NCBI RefSeq assembly: GCF_005222915.1
Contig: NZ_STFX01000001.1
Location: forward strand, 186,001-250,000
From: Rhizobium sp. FKL33
Lineage (GTDB): Bacteria; Pseudomonadota; Alphaproteobacteria; Rhizobiales; Rhizobiaceae
Direction: 5' to 3'
DNA length: 64,000 nt
Shown here piece by piece: positions 39,987 to 48,806 of the stretch. Position numbers and translations under genes: made by a program. Position 1 is the first letter of the stretch, and every line of letters begins with the position of its first letter. The notes under the pieces are model-generated. The model saw only the letters and a list, made by a program, of their open reading frames with translations, had not been told where the DNA came from and did no database searches.

Positions 39987-41288
39987 TTATTCGTAACGCA
40001 GCGCCTGAACGGGATCGATCTTCGACGCCCTCCAGGCCGGGAAGATGGTGGCGAGGAACGACAGCGTCAGCGCCATGAGCATGACCGAAATCGTTTCGCT
40101 GGCGTTCATTTCCGCCGGCAGCTGGCTCAGGAAATAGAGTTCCGGATTGAAGACATCGGTTCCGGCGATCCAGGAGAAAAATTCCTTGATCCGCTGGATG
40201 TTGAGACAGAAGAGGCTGCCCAGAACGAAGCCCGCAACCGTACCCGCCACGCCGATCGCGGCCCCGGTCATGAAGAAGATCCGCATGACAGCGCCAGACG
40301 TCGCGCCCATGGTGCGGAGGATGGCGATGTCGCTGCCCTTGTCCTTCACCAGCATGATCAGGCCGGAAATGATGTTGAGCGCAGCGACCAGCAAGATCAG
40401 CGTCAGGATCATGAACATCACGTTCCGCTCGACATTCAGCGCCGAGAAGAAGGTGCGGTTGCGGTCGCGCCAGTCGGTGAGGAAAATCTGTCGACCGGCG
40501 GCGTCCTCGACCTTGGGAATGAGGTCGTCGATCTGGTCGGGATGGTCGACGAAGACTTCGATCGATTTCGCGATGCCGTCGGCGTTGAAATAGAGCTGCG
40601 CCTCGTCGAACGGCATGAAGACGATCGATCCGTCATATTCCGACATGCCGATCTCGAAGACCGCATCGACCCGATAGCTTTTGACGCGTGGGCTGACGCC
40701 GAGCGGCGTCACGTCGCCTTCGGGCGAAATCAGCGTGATCTGGTCGCCCACCTGCAGGCCGAGCTGCGTCGCCAGCCGTGTGCCGATCACGACGCCTTGG
40801 CCTGCGGCGAAGCCGACGAGATCGCCGCCCTTGATATTGTCGGCCACCATTTTCAGTTTGGTCAGGTCGTCAGCGCGGATGCCGCGCACGATCGTGCCCG
40901 TACCAGCCCCGCCCTTGCCCGAAGCCAATGTCTGGCCGTCGATGAAGGGGATGGCGAATTTGACGCCGGGGATCTTGGATACTTTGCTGGTGATCTCGGC
41001 GTAGTTGTCGAGCGGCCCGTCGGCCGCTTCGATCACCATATGGCCGTTGATGCCGAGAATGCGGGTGATCAGCTCGGTGCGGAAACCGTTCATCACCGCC
41101 ATGACGATGATGAGCGCGGCGACGCCGAGCATGATTCCGACAAAGGAAAAGCCGGCGATCACCGAGATGAACGCCTCCTTGCGACGCGGGCGCAGATAGC
41201 GCCACGCCACCAGGCGCTCATAGGCTGAGAAAGGCCGCGAAGACGCTCGCGAGCTCGCGCCATCCTGAGCGCCCGTCCTGTCGGTCAT
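39987..41288 (-). CDS. lolC: Lipoprotein-releasing ABC transporter permease
   Basis: The 433-residue permease has four membrane helices (one at about residues 40-62 and three in the C-terminal third) and a large periplasmic domain between them. It belongs to the LolC/LolE family; the N-terminal signature [20 protein letters not shown] and the second [20 protein letters not shown] segment are typical. Alphaproteobacteria usually have one LolC/E-type (LolF-like) permease that forms a homodimer with LolD; only one gene is present here. It lies between proS and lolD, as in other Rhizobiales. Assignment to LolC rather than LolE is arbitrary. Confidence 0.94.
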   Translation of the reverse strand: MTDRTGAQDGASSRASSRPFSAYERLVAWRYLRPRRKEAFISVIAGFSFVGIMLGVAALIIVMAVMNGFRTELITRILGINGHMVIEAADGPLDNYAEITSKVSKIPGVKFAIPFIDGQTLASGKGGAGTGTIVRGIRADDLTKLKMVADNIKGGDLVGFAAGQGVVIGTRLATQLGLQVGDQITLISPEGDVTPLGVSPRVKSYRVDAVFEIGMSEYDGSIVFMPFDEAQLYFNADGIAKSIEVFVDHPDQIDDLIPKVEDAAGRQIFLTDWRDRNRTFFSALNVERNVMFMILTLILLVAALNIISGLIMLVKDKGSDIAILRTMGATSGAVMRIFFMTGAAIGVAGTVAGFVLGSLFCLNIQRIKEFFSWIAGTDVFNPELYFLSQLPAEMNASETISVMLMALTLSFLATIFPAWRASKIDPVQALRYE

Positions 41289-41299
41289 GTCGTCCCCGT

Positions 41300-42628
41300 T
41301 CAGTTGCCCGAAGTCAGCTTGTTGATCGCTGCTTCGATGGTCATGGTTTCGCGCGCGCCGGTCTTGCGATCCTTGATCTCGACTTCGCCGGCGGCAACGC
41401 CGCGCGGTCCGGCGATGATCTGGGTCGGCACGCCGATCAGGTCGGCGGTCGCAAATTTCGCGCCGGCGCGATCGTCGGTGTCGTCATAGAGCATGTCGAA
41501 GCCGGCCTTGGTCAGAGCAGCGTAGATGCCTTCGGACGCGGCGTCGCAGGCGGCGTCGCCCGCTTTCATATTGATCACCGCCACGTCGAAGGGCGCCACC
41601 GACTTCGGCCAGATGATTCCCGCCTCGTCATGGGAGGCTTCGATGATGGCCGGAACAAGGCGCGTCGGGCCGATGCCGTAGGAGCCCATATGGACATTGT
41701 GCTGCTTGCCGTCGGGGCCCTGCACCGTCGCATTCATGCTGTCGGAATATTTGGTGCCGAAATAGAAGATGTGACCCACTTCGATGCCGCGGGCGGACAG
41801 GCGTTCGCCTTCCGGAATGGCGTCGAAGGCTCCTTCGTCATGCATTTCGGACGTCGCTGCATAGCGCGAGGTCCACTTGTCGAAGATGGCCTTGAGACCG
41901 TCGACACTGTCGAAATCCGTGTCCTCGGCGGGGATGTCGAAATTCACGAAATCCTTGTGGCAGTAGACTTCGGACTCGCCGGTATCGGCGAGAATGATGA
42001 ATTCGTGGCTGTGATTGCCGCCGATCGGGCCGGTGTCGGCGCGCATCGGAATGGCGCGAAGCCCCAGGCGATCGAAGGTGCGCAGATAGGCCGCGAACAT
42101 CTTGTTGTAGGAATGAATGGCCCCGTCGCGATCGAGATCGAAGGAATAGGCGTCCTTCATCAGGAATTCGCGCGAGCGCATGGTGCCGAAGCGCGGACGC
42201 ACCTCGTCACGGAACTTCAGCTGGATGTGATAGAGATTGAGCGGCAGATCCTTGTAGGACTTCACATAGGAGCGGAAGATCTCGGTGATCATTTCCTCAT
42301 TGGTCGGACCATAGAGCATCTGGCGGTCCTGGCGGTCCTTGATGCGCAGCATCTCCTTGCCATAGGCGTCGTAGCGGCCGCTTTCCTGCCAGAGTTCGGC
42401 GCTCTGCAGCGTCGGCATCAGCAGCTCGATCGCGCCGGCCCGGTTCTGTTCCTCGCGAATGATGTTGTTGACCTTGTCCAGCACGCGCTTGCCGAGCGGC
42501 AGCCAGCTATAAATGCCCTGGCTCTGCTGGCGGATCATCCCCGCCCGCAGCATCAGGCGGTGGGAAACGATTTCCGCTTCCTTGGGATTTTCCTTGAGGA
42601 TGGGCAGGAAGTAACGGCTAAGACGCAT
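41300..42628 (-). CDS. proS: Prolyl-tRNA synthetase, short type
   Basis: ProRS charges tRNA-Pro. From the ATG at 42628 the product has 442 residues, the length of the alphaproteobacterial form that lacks the editing (INS) domain found in E. coli. Class II motifs are visible: [20 protein letters not shown] and [17 protein letters not shown] near the N-terminus, motif 2 in [20 protein letters not shown] and motif 3 in [20 protein letters not shown]. The anticodon-binding domain lies at the end. An in-frame extension to 42757 has no homologous look and is rejected. The gene starts the proS-lolC-lolD operon and is separated from DUF1467 by an insert. Confidence 0.96.
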   Translation of the reverse strand: MRLSRYFLPILKENPKEAEIVSHRLMLRAGMIRQQSQGIYSWLPLGKRVLDKVNNIIREEQNRAGAIELLMPTLQSAELWQESGRYDAYGKEMLRIKDRQDRQMLYGPTNEEMITEIFRSYVKSYKDLPLNLYHIQLKFRDEVRPRFGTMRSREFLMKDAYSFDLDRDGAIHSYNKMFAAYLRTFDRLGLRAIPMRADTGPIGGNHSHEFIILADTGESEVYCHKDFVNFDIPAEDTDFDSVDGLKAIFDKWTSRYAATSEMHDEGAFDAIPEGERLSARGIEVGHIFYFGTKYSDSMNATVQGPDGKQHNVHMGSYGIGPTRLVPAIIEASHDEAGIIWPKSVAPFDVAVINMKAGDAACDAASEGIYAALTKAGFDMLYDDTDDRAGAKFATADLIGVPTQIIAGPRGVAAGEVEIKDRKTGARETMTIEAAINKLTSGN

Positions 42629-42794
42629 GTGATGATCCGGAAGTTCGGCGACCCTGGTCGGAATCGCGGCAAAGACAGCAATTTTCCGCTGTTTCTTTAG
42701 CCACTTCACAGCAAGAAGGAAACCCGGAGCCGGAGAATTCCACCCCGAAAGCCGCATTCATGAAAATCGGCAACCAGGCAACCCGGAGCCAGGA

Positions 42795-42956
42795 ATGAAG
42801 AAGACCGTCTTCCGAGCAGCGAATACAGGTCTGAAATTGGAGCAGAAAAAATTCGACTCATTGCGACAAGATTATGACCCTCACGCTACGGAAGTCGTTA
42901 TTTTCCTGTCAACGTATTTTTTTTCTACGCTTGTCGCATTTTTGCAAAAAAGGTGA
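42795..42956 (+). CDS. Candidate small protein with C-terminal membrane helix
   Basis: An ATG at 42795, six bases after GGAG, opens a 53-codon frame. Its product has a charged N-terminal half (MKKTVFRAANTGLKLEQKKF, DSLRQDYDPH) and one strongly hydrophobic helix near residues 33-50 (EVVIFLSTYFFSTLVAFL), closing with QKR. This tail-anchored layout is typical of small regulatory membrane proteins but also arises by chance in AT-rich DNA. A stem (42998-43020 region) and a strong terminator at 43115-43143 lie downstream on the same strand. I do not recognise the peptide. Treat as unproven. Confidence 0.3.
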   Translation: MKKTVFRAANTGLKLEQKKFDSLRQDYDPHATEVVIFLSTYFFSTLVAFLQKR

Positions 42957-42959
42957 TGA

Positions 42960-43143
42960 CAACGATTAATCTTTGGGCTAGTTTCCGGTCATAAAAGAGG
43001 CAAGGGGATCAAATCCTTGCCAAAATTCGCGGTTAAGTCTTGGGAGGATGGGATCTGAGGCGCGTTAACCCGCTGCCCCCTTAATTGGGTTGAAGATCAC
43101 GCGAAACTAGCTAAAAACAAGGCGTTAAGCCTTGTTTTTTTTT
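42960..43143 (+). ncRNA. Candidate small RNA or 3' UTR ending in a strong terminator
   Basis: This non-coding stretch has three structured parts: a seven-pair hairpin GGCAAGG/CCTTGCC, a larger fold around CGCGTTAACCC and GGGTTGA...CGCG with a C-rich loop (CTGCCCCCTTAA), and a terminal hairpin. TTGCAA and ATTAAT 17 bases apart (42942-42970 region) could be a weak promoter. The C-rich loop resembles anti-Shine-Dalgarno loops of rhizobial small RNAs. No known RNA family was recognised. Confidence 0.35.
43115..43143 (+). terminator. Strong Rho-independent terminator
   Basis: A nine-to-eleven pair stem (AACAAGGC with GCCTTGTT, loop GTTAA) is followed by nine T residues. The A-rich left flank makes weaker termination on the minus strand possible. 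No annotated plus-strand gene lies upstream, so it marks an unexplained transcript. Confidence 0.85.
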
Positions 43144-43504
43144 GCCTTCGCTACGGCATATTCTCATTAATGCACATGGTTCCGGCGATTGCGGCTGCGG
43201 GCGCAAGTCTGGAAAAATAAATATGATTAATTTTGCGGCGAAACCGCCATTTCGACGCCGCTTGCCCGCAACTTGCGCCATGGCGACGGCGCGCGTTGCA
43301 AAAGTCCCAGATATGAAAGCCAGCGCTGAATTTTGCCCTGCGCCAGATCGGCACAGGAACCGGAAAATCAACGGTTCATCGGAACCGATGTTCTACCCCT
43401 ACGTTATCCGCCGTCGCCTTATCTGTGATCGACTTCCAAGGACGAGCGACAAGAAGTTTCTTCATGGACACTACATTGAAGGAATGGCCTGAGGCTCTTC
43501 CTGA

Positions 43505-43633
43505 CCGACCACCGCCTCGCTGATCGAGACCTGCAAACTCAACGCTGTCGATCCGCAGTCCTATCTGACAGCCACGCTCACCGCAATTGTCGCCGGGCAC
43601 AAACAGAGCCAGATTGATGGTCTTCTGCCGTAG
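43505..43633 (+). pseudogene. Remnant of an IS66-family transposase C-terminus
   Basis: The frame reads ASLIETCKLNAVDPQSYLTA, then TLTAIVAGHKQSQIDGLLP and a TAG stop. This matches the C-terminal end of IS66-type transposases (IETxKLNxVDPQxYL ... IDxLLPW). The stop falls exactly at the position of the conserved Trp after LLP (TAG in place of TGG). An in-frame stop at 43502 cuts it upstream, so only about 40 codons remain. It shows past IS66 activity in this insert. Confidence 0.7.
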
Positions 43634-43818
43634 ACCTACCCCACAGCGCGATATTTTTATTCGCCCGATGCGGGCAACAATGGCCGTCATTCGTCGCAAG
43701 CAAGCTAACTTGCCATCTGCCACCTGATCGCAATCTCGCGAAAAAGAGCGTTAACTTCAGATAGCTCATGAGTGCGCGATATAGTTGCGCAGGGCGGCAG
43801 AGCCCGTATATTCAAACC

Positions 43819-44385
43819 ATGTCCAAAGCCAATATTCGAAACGCTCCAGTCGCTGCCCTGATCTACGAGTTCCTTCACGACGTCTATGTAATGATAGAGG
43901 AGGATCGATCGTATTTAAGCTGGATTGCGAACGAGGACACGACACCACTCGGAGTGTTTGATCACAGATTCACGAGTAAATGGGAATGGAGCGCCAACAT
44001 TCTGAAGAAGGTCGGCGCGATAATTCCTGTTGAGCCTCCTCACTTGGCGGCACAAGGGATTGATACCCAACGAGGGATCGTTCAGACCCCGTTTTACACG
44101 CCCGTCATGACGTTGGAAGCGTGTCAATCGAGCGATTTTTCGGCCTTTGAGACCTTCGATAATTATTGCTGCGCGATGTTCACTCTCGACCAGCATGTGG
44201 ATTATGATGCTCAGCTCAGATTCACATCTCCTCGATTTCCCAATGCAGTCGCCGCCAAGGACGATATTTTTGAAATCGACGCATTTTCTCGCGTGACATA
44301 CAACAGGGATCGTTTCAACGAGAAGGTAATGTCCCGTTGGGAGGAAATGCAAATTCGCGAATTTAAGGGCGCTCAAATGCACTAG
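43819..44385 (+). CDS. Hypothetical protein in accessory insert
   Basis: The frame from ATG 43819 (another in-frame start at 43768) encodes 188 residues. The sequence is soluble and mixed, with an aromatic- and acid-rich middle (YVMIEEDRSYLSWIANEDTT, FDNYCCAMFTLDQHVDYDAQ) and no membrane segment, signal peptide or recognised motif. Its base composition and codon use are visibly more AT-rich than those of the flanking housekeeping genes, consistent with acquisition. It lies next to the IS66 remnant, between proS and DUF1467. No function can be proposed. Confidence 0.55.
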   Translation: MSKANIRNAPVAALIYEFLHDVYVMIEEDRSYLSWIANEDTTPLGVFDHRFTSKWEWSANILKKVGAIIPVEPPHLAAQGIDTQRGIVQTPFYTPVMTLEACQSSDFSAFETFDNYCCAMFTLDQHVDYDAQLRFTSPRFPNAVAAKDDIFEIDAFSRVTYNRDRFNEKVMSRWEEMQIREFKGAQMH

Positions 44386-44537
44386 GCGGCCCAGGCTATT
44401 TCGGAAGGTGGTTTCAAAACACTACTTATGGTTCATCCCGCAAAGCAGATGGGGGCGAGCGGGCGGCCAGCTCATATGCGAGCGCCACCGGCTCCATCGT
44501 CTTACTCTGGGTAAACCGACGCCTCGTAATGCAGTCT

Positions 44538-44807
44538 TCAATGGAAGTCAGGGACGATGCGCGGAATCGACAGCGCGTTCAATCCATAGACGCGGGTGGC
44601 GATGTACCAGCAGGCATAGAGCACGGCAGCCAGCGCCGTGGTGCCGACGAACACCCGCATCGGCCGGAATTTTGCAGGCGCGCTGGAGATCGTGCCGTTG
44701 ATCACCGTCTTCTCATCGGCCTGCGTCCTGAGCCCGATCGGCAGCACGATGAACAGGGTGATCCACCAGCAGATGAAATATTCAGCGATTACCGAAACGA
44801 TGCCCAT
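44538..44807 (-). CDS. DUF1467 family membrane protein
   Basis: The 89-residue product has two membrane helices (about residues 5-25 and 53-72) around a loop containing the family's PIGLRTQADE motif. DUF1467 proteins are small alphaproteobacterial inner-membrane proteins of unknown function, usually encoded between the RNase J gene and proS. Here the proS neighbour has been displaced by the accessory insert. It starts 93 bases after the RNase J stop and is probably the last gene of the long nuo-birA-rnj transcript unit. Confidence 0.88.
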   Translation of the reverse strand: MGIVSVIAEYFICWWITLFIVLPIGLRTQADEKTVINGTISSAPAKFRPMRVFVGTTALAAVLYACWYIATRVYGLNALSIPRIVPDFH

Positions 44808-44900
44808 GGCCGCCTCCCAGCGTTCGACCGCCGCCCCACGGGGCGACGAGCGAGGTCACAGATCTGATGAATGGGGCGGCGAACGCCTGCCCCTGCAACA

Positions 44901-46568
44901 CTATTGTATCCGCGTCACGAACACGGTCACAACAGGTTTCTTGCCCCAGACCTGATTTGCCGCAGCCCTGACGGAACGGCGGATCGCTTCCTTGACCATG
45001 TCGAGATCCTTGCGCTTGACGCGCGGAATGCTCTCCACCGCGCCGAGCACGGCGTCATAGAGGATATCCTCCATCTCGTCGCCAGCCTCGTCGAAGGCCG
45101 GGAGGCCGAAAGCGGACACGTCGGGATCGTCGATGAAGTCATAGCGCGCGTCGAGCAGCACATTCACGGCGACATGGCCGACATAGGAGAGCTTGCGGCG
45201 GTCGCCGATGCCCATCTCGTCGAAATCGCCGATCAGATTGCCATCCTTGAAGATGCGGCCGAACGGCGCTTCGTCGATGATCTCGGCGGGACCCGGCGCC
45301 AGCCTGAGAATGCCGCCATTGCGGACCTCGGCTACTTCCGGGATGCCGGACTGGCGCCCCAGATCGGCATGCGCATGCAGATGCGCCGCTTCGCCATGCA
45401 CCGGAACCAGGATCTGCGGCTTCACCCAATCATACATCTGCTTGAGTTCGCTCCGACGCGGATGGCCGGAGACATGCACCAGACCGTCGGCGTCGGTGAG
45501 CACGATCATGCCCTGGTCGATGAGCGCATTCTTGATGTCGAGGATGGCTTTCTCGTTGCCGGGGATGGCGCGCGAGGAGAAGACGAAGGTGTCGCCCTTG
45601 GTGAAGCCGATATTGCGCATCTCGTCGCGGGCGATCTTGGCCAGCGCCGCCCTCGCCTCGCCCTGGCTGCCGGTGAGAATCACGACGGCGTTCTGGCGCG
45701 GCAGATAGCCGAATTCGTCCTCGGCCACGAAGGGCTTGATGTCGTCGAGCATGTGCAACTGCTTGGCGACATCGGTGACGCGGCGCATGGAAGAGCCGAG
45801 CAGCAGCACCTCGCGGCCCGCCTTTTCAGCCGCCATGGCGATCGACTTGATGCGGCCGACATTCGAAGAGAAGGTGGTGATCGCCACCCTGCCCTCGGCC
45901 TTGGTGATAATTTCTTCAAGGCCGCGCGACACGTCGAGTTCGGAGGGTGATACGCCTTCGCGCTGCGCATTGGTCGAATCGCAGATCAGCGCGAGCACGC
46001 CCTCCTCGCCGATTTCCCGGAAACGCGCCTCATCGGTCGGTTTGCCCAGCGAGGGTTCGGGATCGATCTTCCAGTCGCCGGTATGCACGACATTGCCGAG
46101 CGGCGTGCGGATGATCAGCGACATGGCTTCAGGGATGGAGTGGGCGACGTTGACCGGTTCGATGGTGAACGGCCCCACCGTGATCTGCCGGCCCGGCAGC
46201 AGCGTCTGCACGGGAATCGGATCAGCCCTGTCGTAATCGCCCTTGGCTTCCAGCAGCCCCTCGGTGAAGGGCGAGGCGTAGAGCGGAACTTTCAGCCGCG
46301 GCCAGAGATCGCGCACGGCGCCGTAATGGTCTTCATGGGCGTGTGTTATGAAAATCGCCTTGAGATTTTGCTTCTCTTCCTCGATGAAGCGGATATCGGG
46401 CAGGATCAGCTCCGCGCCCGGCAGGTCGAGACCGGCGAAAGACACGCCGCAATCAACCATGATCCATTGGCGTTTGTGTCGCGGACCATAACCGTAAAGC
46501 GCCAGGTTCATCCCGATTTCGCCCACGCCGCCCAGCGGCAGGAACACCAGTTCATCCTTATCGGCCAT
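44901..46568 (-). CDS. rnj: Ribonuclease J
   Basis: RNase J is a metallo-beta-lactamase/beta-CASP nuclease with endonuclease and 5'-3' exonuclease activity, acting in RNA maturation and decay. The product (555 residues from the ATG at 46568) has the metal motif ITHAHEDHYGAV near residue 75, HTGDWKID, the beta-CASP segment with LICDSTNAQREGVSPSE, and the C-terminal VSGHPRRSELKQMYDWVKP and VPVHGEAAHLHAHADL. Together with the GTG two codons earlier, the start is slightly uncertain. It follows birA by 19 bases. The rnj-birA-nuoN order is conserved in Rhizobiales. Confidence 0.96.
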   Translation of the reverse strand: MADKDELVFLPLGGVGEIGMNLALYGYGPRHKRQWIMVDCGVSFAGLDLPGAELILPDIRFIEEEKQNLKAIFITHAHEDHYGAVRDLWPRLKVPLYASPFTEGLLEAKGDYDRADPIPVQTLLPGRQITVGPFTIEPVNVAHSIPEAMSLIIRTPLGNVVHTGDWKIDPEPSLGKPTDEARFREIGEEGVLALICDSTNAQREGVSPSELDVSRGLEEIITKAEGRVAITTFSSNVGRIKSIAMAAEKAGREVLLLGSSMRRVTDVAKQLHMLDDIKPFVAEDEFGYLPRQNAVVILTGSQGEARAALAKIARDEMRNIGFTKGDTFVFSSRAIPGNEKAILDIKNALIDQGMIVLTDADGLVHVSGHPRRSELKQMYDWVKPQILVPVHGEAAHLHAHADLGRQSGIPEVAEVRNGGILRLAPGPAEIIDEAPFGRIFKDGNLIGDFDEMGIGDRRKLSYVGHVAVNVLLDARYDFIDDPDVSAFGLPAFDEAGDEMEDILYDAVLGAVESIPRVKRKDLDMVKEAIRRSVRAAANQVWGKKPVVTVFVTRIQ

Positions 46569-46587
46569 CGTCACTCACAGTCTTTCA

Positions 46588-47346
46588 TCATGAAAAGAAA
46601 ACATCGCCCGAGGCGATACGAAGAACGGCGCCATCCGCCGTCTTGAGATGCAGGTATCCGTCGAGATCTATAGCGGAAAAAACGCCTGAAAGCGACCTGT
46701 CGGGCAGGTTCACCGTGATCGGCGCCCCCAGACCCGCCAGCCGCTCCTTCCAGGCTTCCACCACGCGCCCCACGCCGCGTCCGGCGTCCCAATTGGCCAG
46801 CACCACAGCCATTTCCTGGAAGAGGTGGGCGAAGAGATCGTCGGCGGATGTCGAGACGCCGGCTTCAGCCAATGTCAGGGCGGGATAGAGCGGATTGTCC
46901 GGCTTGTGCGCCACATTGACGCCGCAACCAATCACCACGGCGCGGCGACCGTCGGCGAGTTGCTCGGCTTCGATGAGGATGCCGGAAATTTTGGCCCCGT
47001 CGATCAGGAGGTCGTTCGGCCATTTGATCCGCAGCCGGTCACCCAGCCAGGGGCCGACCGAGGCCACAGCGCGATGCAGGGCCAGGGCGACGGCGATCGG
47101 CAGAGACCCGAGCGCCTCCACGGGCGCGGGATCGGTCAGCAACAGCGAGGCGTAGAGATTTCCCGGCTCGGAAATCCACGCGCGGCCCCGACGGCCGCGA
47201 CCGCTGAGCTGGCGGCGCGCCGTAAGCCAAAGCGGGCCCGGATCTCCTGCCCGCGCCCGCTCCAGACATAGTGTATTCGTCGATCCGACATCGCCCAGGG
47301 CTTCATGACGAAACTGGGCGATGGCGAATGTGCTGCTGGCCGCCAT
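46588..47346 (-). CDS. birA: Biotin-[acetyl-CoA-carboxylase] ligase
   Basis: BirA attaches biotin to the BCCP subunit of acetyl-CoA carboxylase. The 252-residue product from ATG 47346 is the monofunctional class I form without the DNA-binding domain of E. coli BirA. Motifs are the biotin/ATP loop ARRQLSGRGRRGRAWISEPG near residues 43-62, RIKWPNDLLIDGAKISGILI near residue 107 and VIGCGVNVAHKP. Its ATG overlaps the nuoN stop by one base (TGATG), so translation is coupled to the complex I operon. A TTG one codon upstream is also possible. Confidence 0.94.
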   Translation of the reverse strand: MAASSTFAIAQFRHEALGDVGSTNTLCLERARAGDPGPLWLTARRQLSGRGRRGRAWISEPGNLYASLLLTDPAPVEALGSLPIAVALALHRAVASVGPWLGDRLRIKWPNDLLIDGAKISGILIEAEQLADGRRAVVIGCGVNVAHKPDNPLYPALTLAEAGVSTSADDLFAHLFQEMAVVLANWDAGRGVGRVVEAWKERLAGLGAPITVNLPDRSLSGVFSAIDLDGYLHLKTADGAVLRIASGDVFFS

Positions 47347-48788
47347 CAAAACAGTGCGGCCGCCGCCGCTTCCGCGGCCGCTCCGATCGGGCCACCCACG
47401 AGGAGATAGCCGATCACGATCAGGCCGGAAAGGCCGTAGACGAGCTTAAGAGCGCCCGGAGCGCGCGCCATTTCGGCGGCCGGCGCATCGAACCACATCA
47501 CCTTGACGATGCGGAGATAGTAATAGGCGCCAACAACCGAAGCCAGAACGCCGATGACCGACAGCCAGTAGAGGCCCGCCTTGATCGCAGCCAGGAAGAC
47601 GAAATACTTGGCGAAGAACCCGGCGAGCGGCGGAATGCCGGCGAGCGAGAACATCAGCGCCGTCAGCACGAAGGCCATGAAGGGGCTGGTGCTGGACAGG
47701 CCCGAGAGATCGGTGATGTTTTCGAGCGCCTTGCCGTCCTTGGAGCGCATGGCGAGGATGATCGCAAAGGCGCCGAGCGTCATGACGACATAGATCGCCA
47801 TATAGAGCACGATGCCGGTGACGCCTTCCTGGGAGCCGGCCGCGAGGCCGACGAGCGCATAACCCATGTGACCGATCGAGGAATAGGCCATCAGGCGCTT
47901 GATGTTGCTCTGGCCGATCGCGGCGAAGGAGCCGAGCAGCATCGAGGCGATCGAGATGAAGACGATGATCTGCTGCCAGTCGGCGATCAGCGGCTGGAAG
48001 GCGTCCATGACCACGCGGATGAACACGGCCATGGCGGCGACCTTCGGGGCGCCGGCAAAGAAGGCGGTGACCGGGGTCGGAGCGCCTTCATAGACGTCAG
48101 GCGTCCACATGTGGAACGGCACGGCCGAGATCTTGAAGGCGACGCCGGCCAGCACGAAGACCAGACCGAAGACGAGGCCGGTAGACCGGGTCTCGGCGGT
48201 CAGCGCCTGGGTGATCTCGACGAAACCGGTATGGCCGGTGAAACCGTAGACCAGCGACATGCCGTAGAGCATCATGCCCGACGACAGAGCGCCGAGGACG
48301 AAATATTTCAGGCCGGCTTCCGTCGAACGGGCGGAATCGCGGTTGAGGGCAGCGACCACGTAAAGCGCCAGCGACTGCAGTTCGAGCGCCATATAGACCG
48401 TGATCAGGTCGTTGGCCGAGATCATGATGCTCATGCCGAGCGTCGCCAGCACAACCAGGATCGGGAATTCGAACTTGTCGATATTCTCGAGCTTCGCCTG
48501 ACCGGTCGACATGAACAGGGCAACGGCAGACGCCACGAGCGCCAGCGTCTTCATGAAGCGGGTGAAGCCGTCGGCGACGAACACGCCTCCGAAGGCAGCG
48601 CCCTCGACCGGATGCAGCACAACGGTCGCGGCTGCGCCGAGCAGCAGCAGCACGCTCAGATAGGTTACGGTCTTCGCGGACTTTTCGCCCGCGAAAACGC
48701 CGACCATCAGGAGAACCAGCGCGCCGATCGCCAGGATCAACTCCGGCGTCGTGATGGTCAGACTTGCGAGAAGGGTTTCAGCCGTCAT
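47346..48788 (-). CDS. nuoN: NADH-quinone oxidoreductase subunit N
   Basis: NuoN is one of three antiporter-like membrane subunits of complex I that pump protons. The 480-residue protein has about 14 helices and the conserved features: [20 protein letters not shown] (helix 5 Glu), [20 protein letters not shown] and [20 protein letters not shown]. It is the last nuo gene; birA follows with a one-base overlap and nuoM precedes by 18 bases. Length and sequence are normal. Confidence 0.97.
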   Translation of the reverse strand: MTAETLLASLTITTPELILAIGALVLLMVGVFAGEKSAKTVTYLSVLLLLGAAATVVLHPVEGAAFGGVFVADGFTRFMKTLALVASAVALFMSTGQAKLENIDKFEFPILVVLATLGMSIMISANDLITVYMALELQSLALYVVAALNRDSARSTEAGLKYFVLGALSSGMMLYGMSLVYGFTGHTGFVEITQALTAETRSTGLVFGLVFVLAGVAFKISAVPFHMWTPDVYEGAPTPVTAFFAGAPKVAAMAVFIRVVMDAFQPLIADWQQIIVFISIASMLLGSFAAIGQSNIKRLMAYSSIGHMGYALVGLAAGSQEGVTGIVLYMAIYVVMTLGAFAIILAMRSKDGKALENITDLSGLSSTSPFMAFVLTALMFSLAGIPPLAGFFAKYFVFLAAIKAGLYWLSVIGVLASVVGAYYYLRIVKVMWFDAPAAEMARAPGALKLVYGLSGLIVIGYLLVGGPIGAAAEAAAAALF

Positions 48789-48806
48789 TGTGGCAAGGTC
48801 CTGTGA

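Noticed and set aside
42720-42790. Repeated AACCCGGAGCC (near 42719 and 42779) as a possible att or IS repeat
   Set aside because: Only two imperfect copies of 11 bases, with no element between them and no matching boundary.
43111-43371. Short minus-strand frames of 67-86 codons right of the terminator
   Set aside because: They overlap each other in different phases, cross the terminator, and lack ribosome sites or recognisable sequence.
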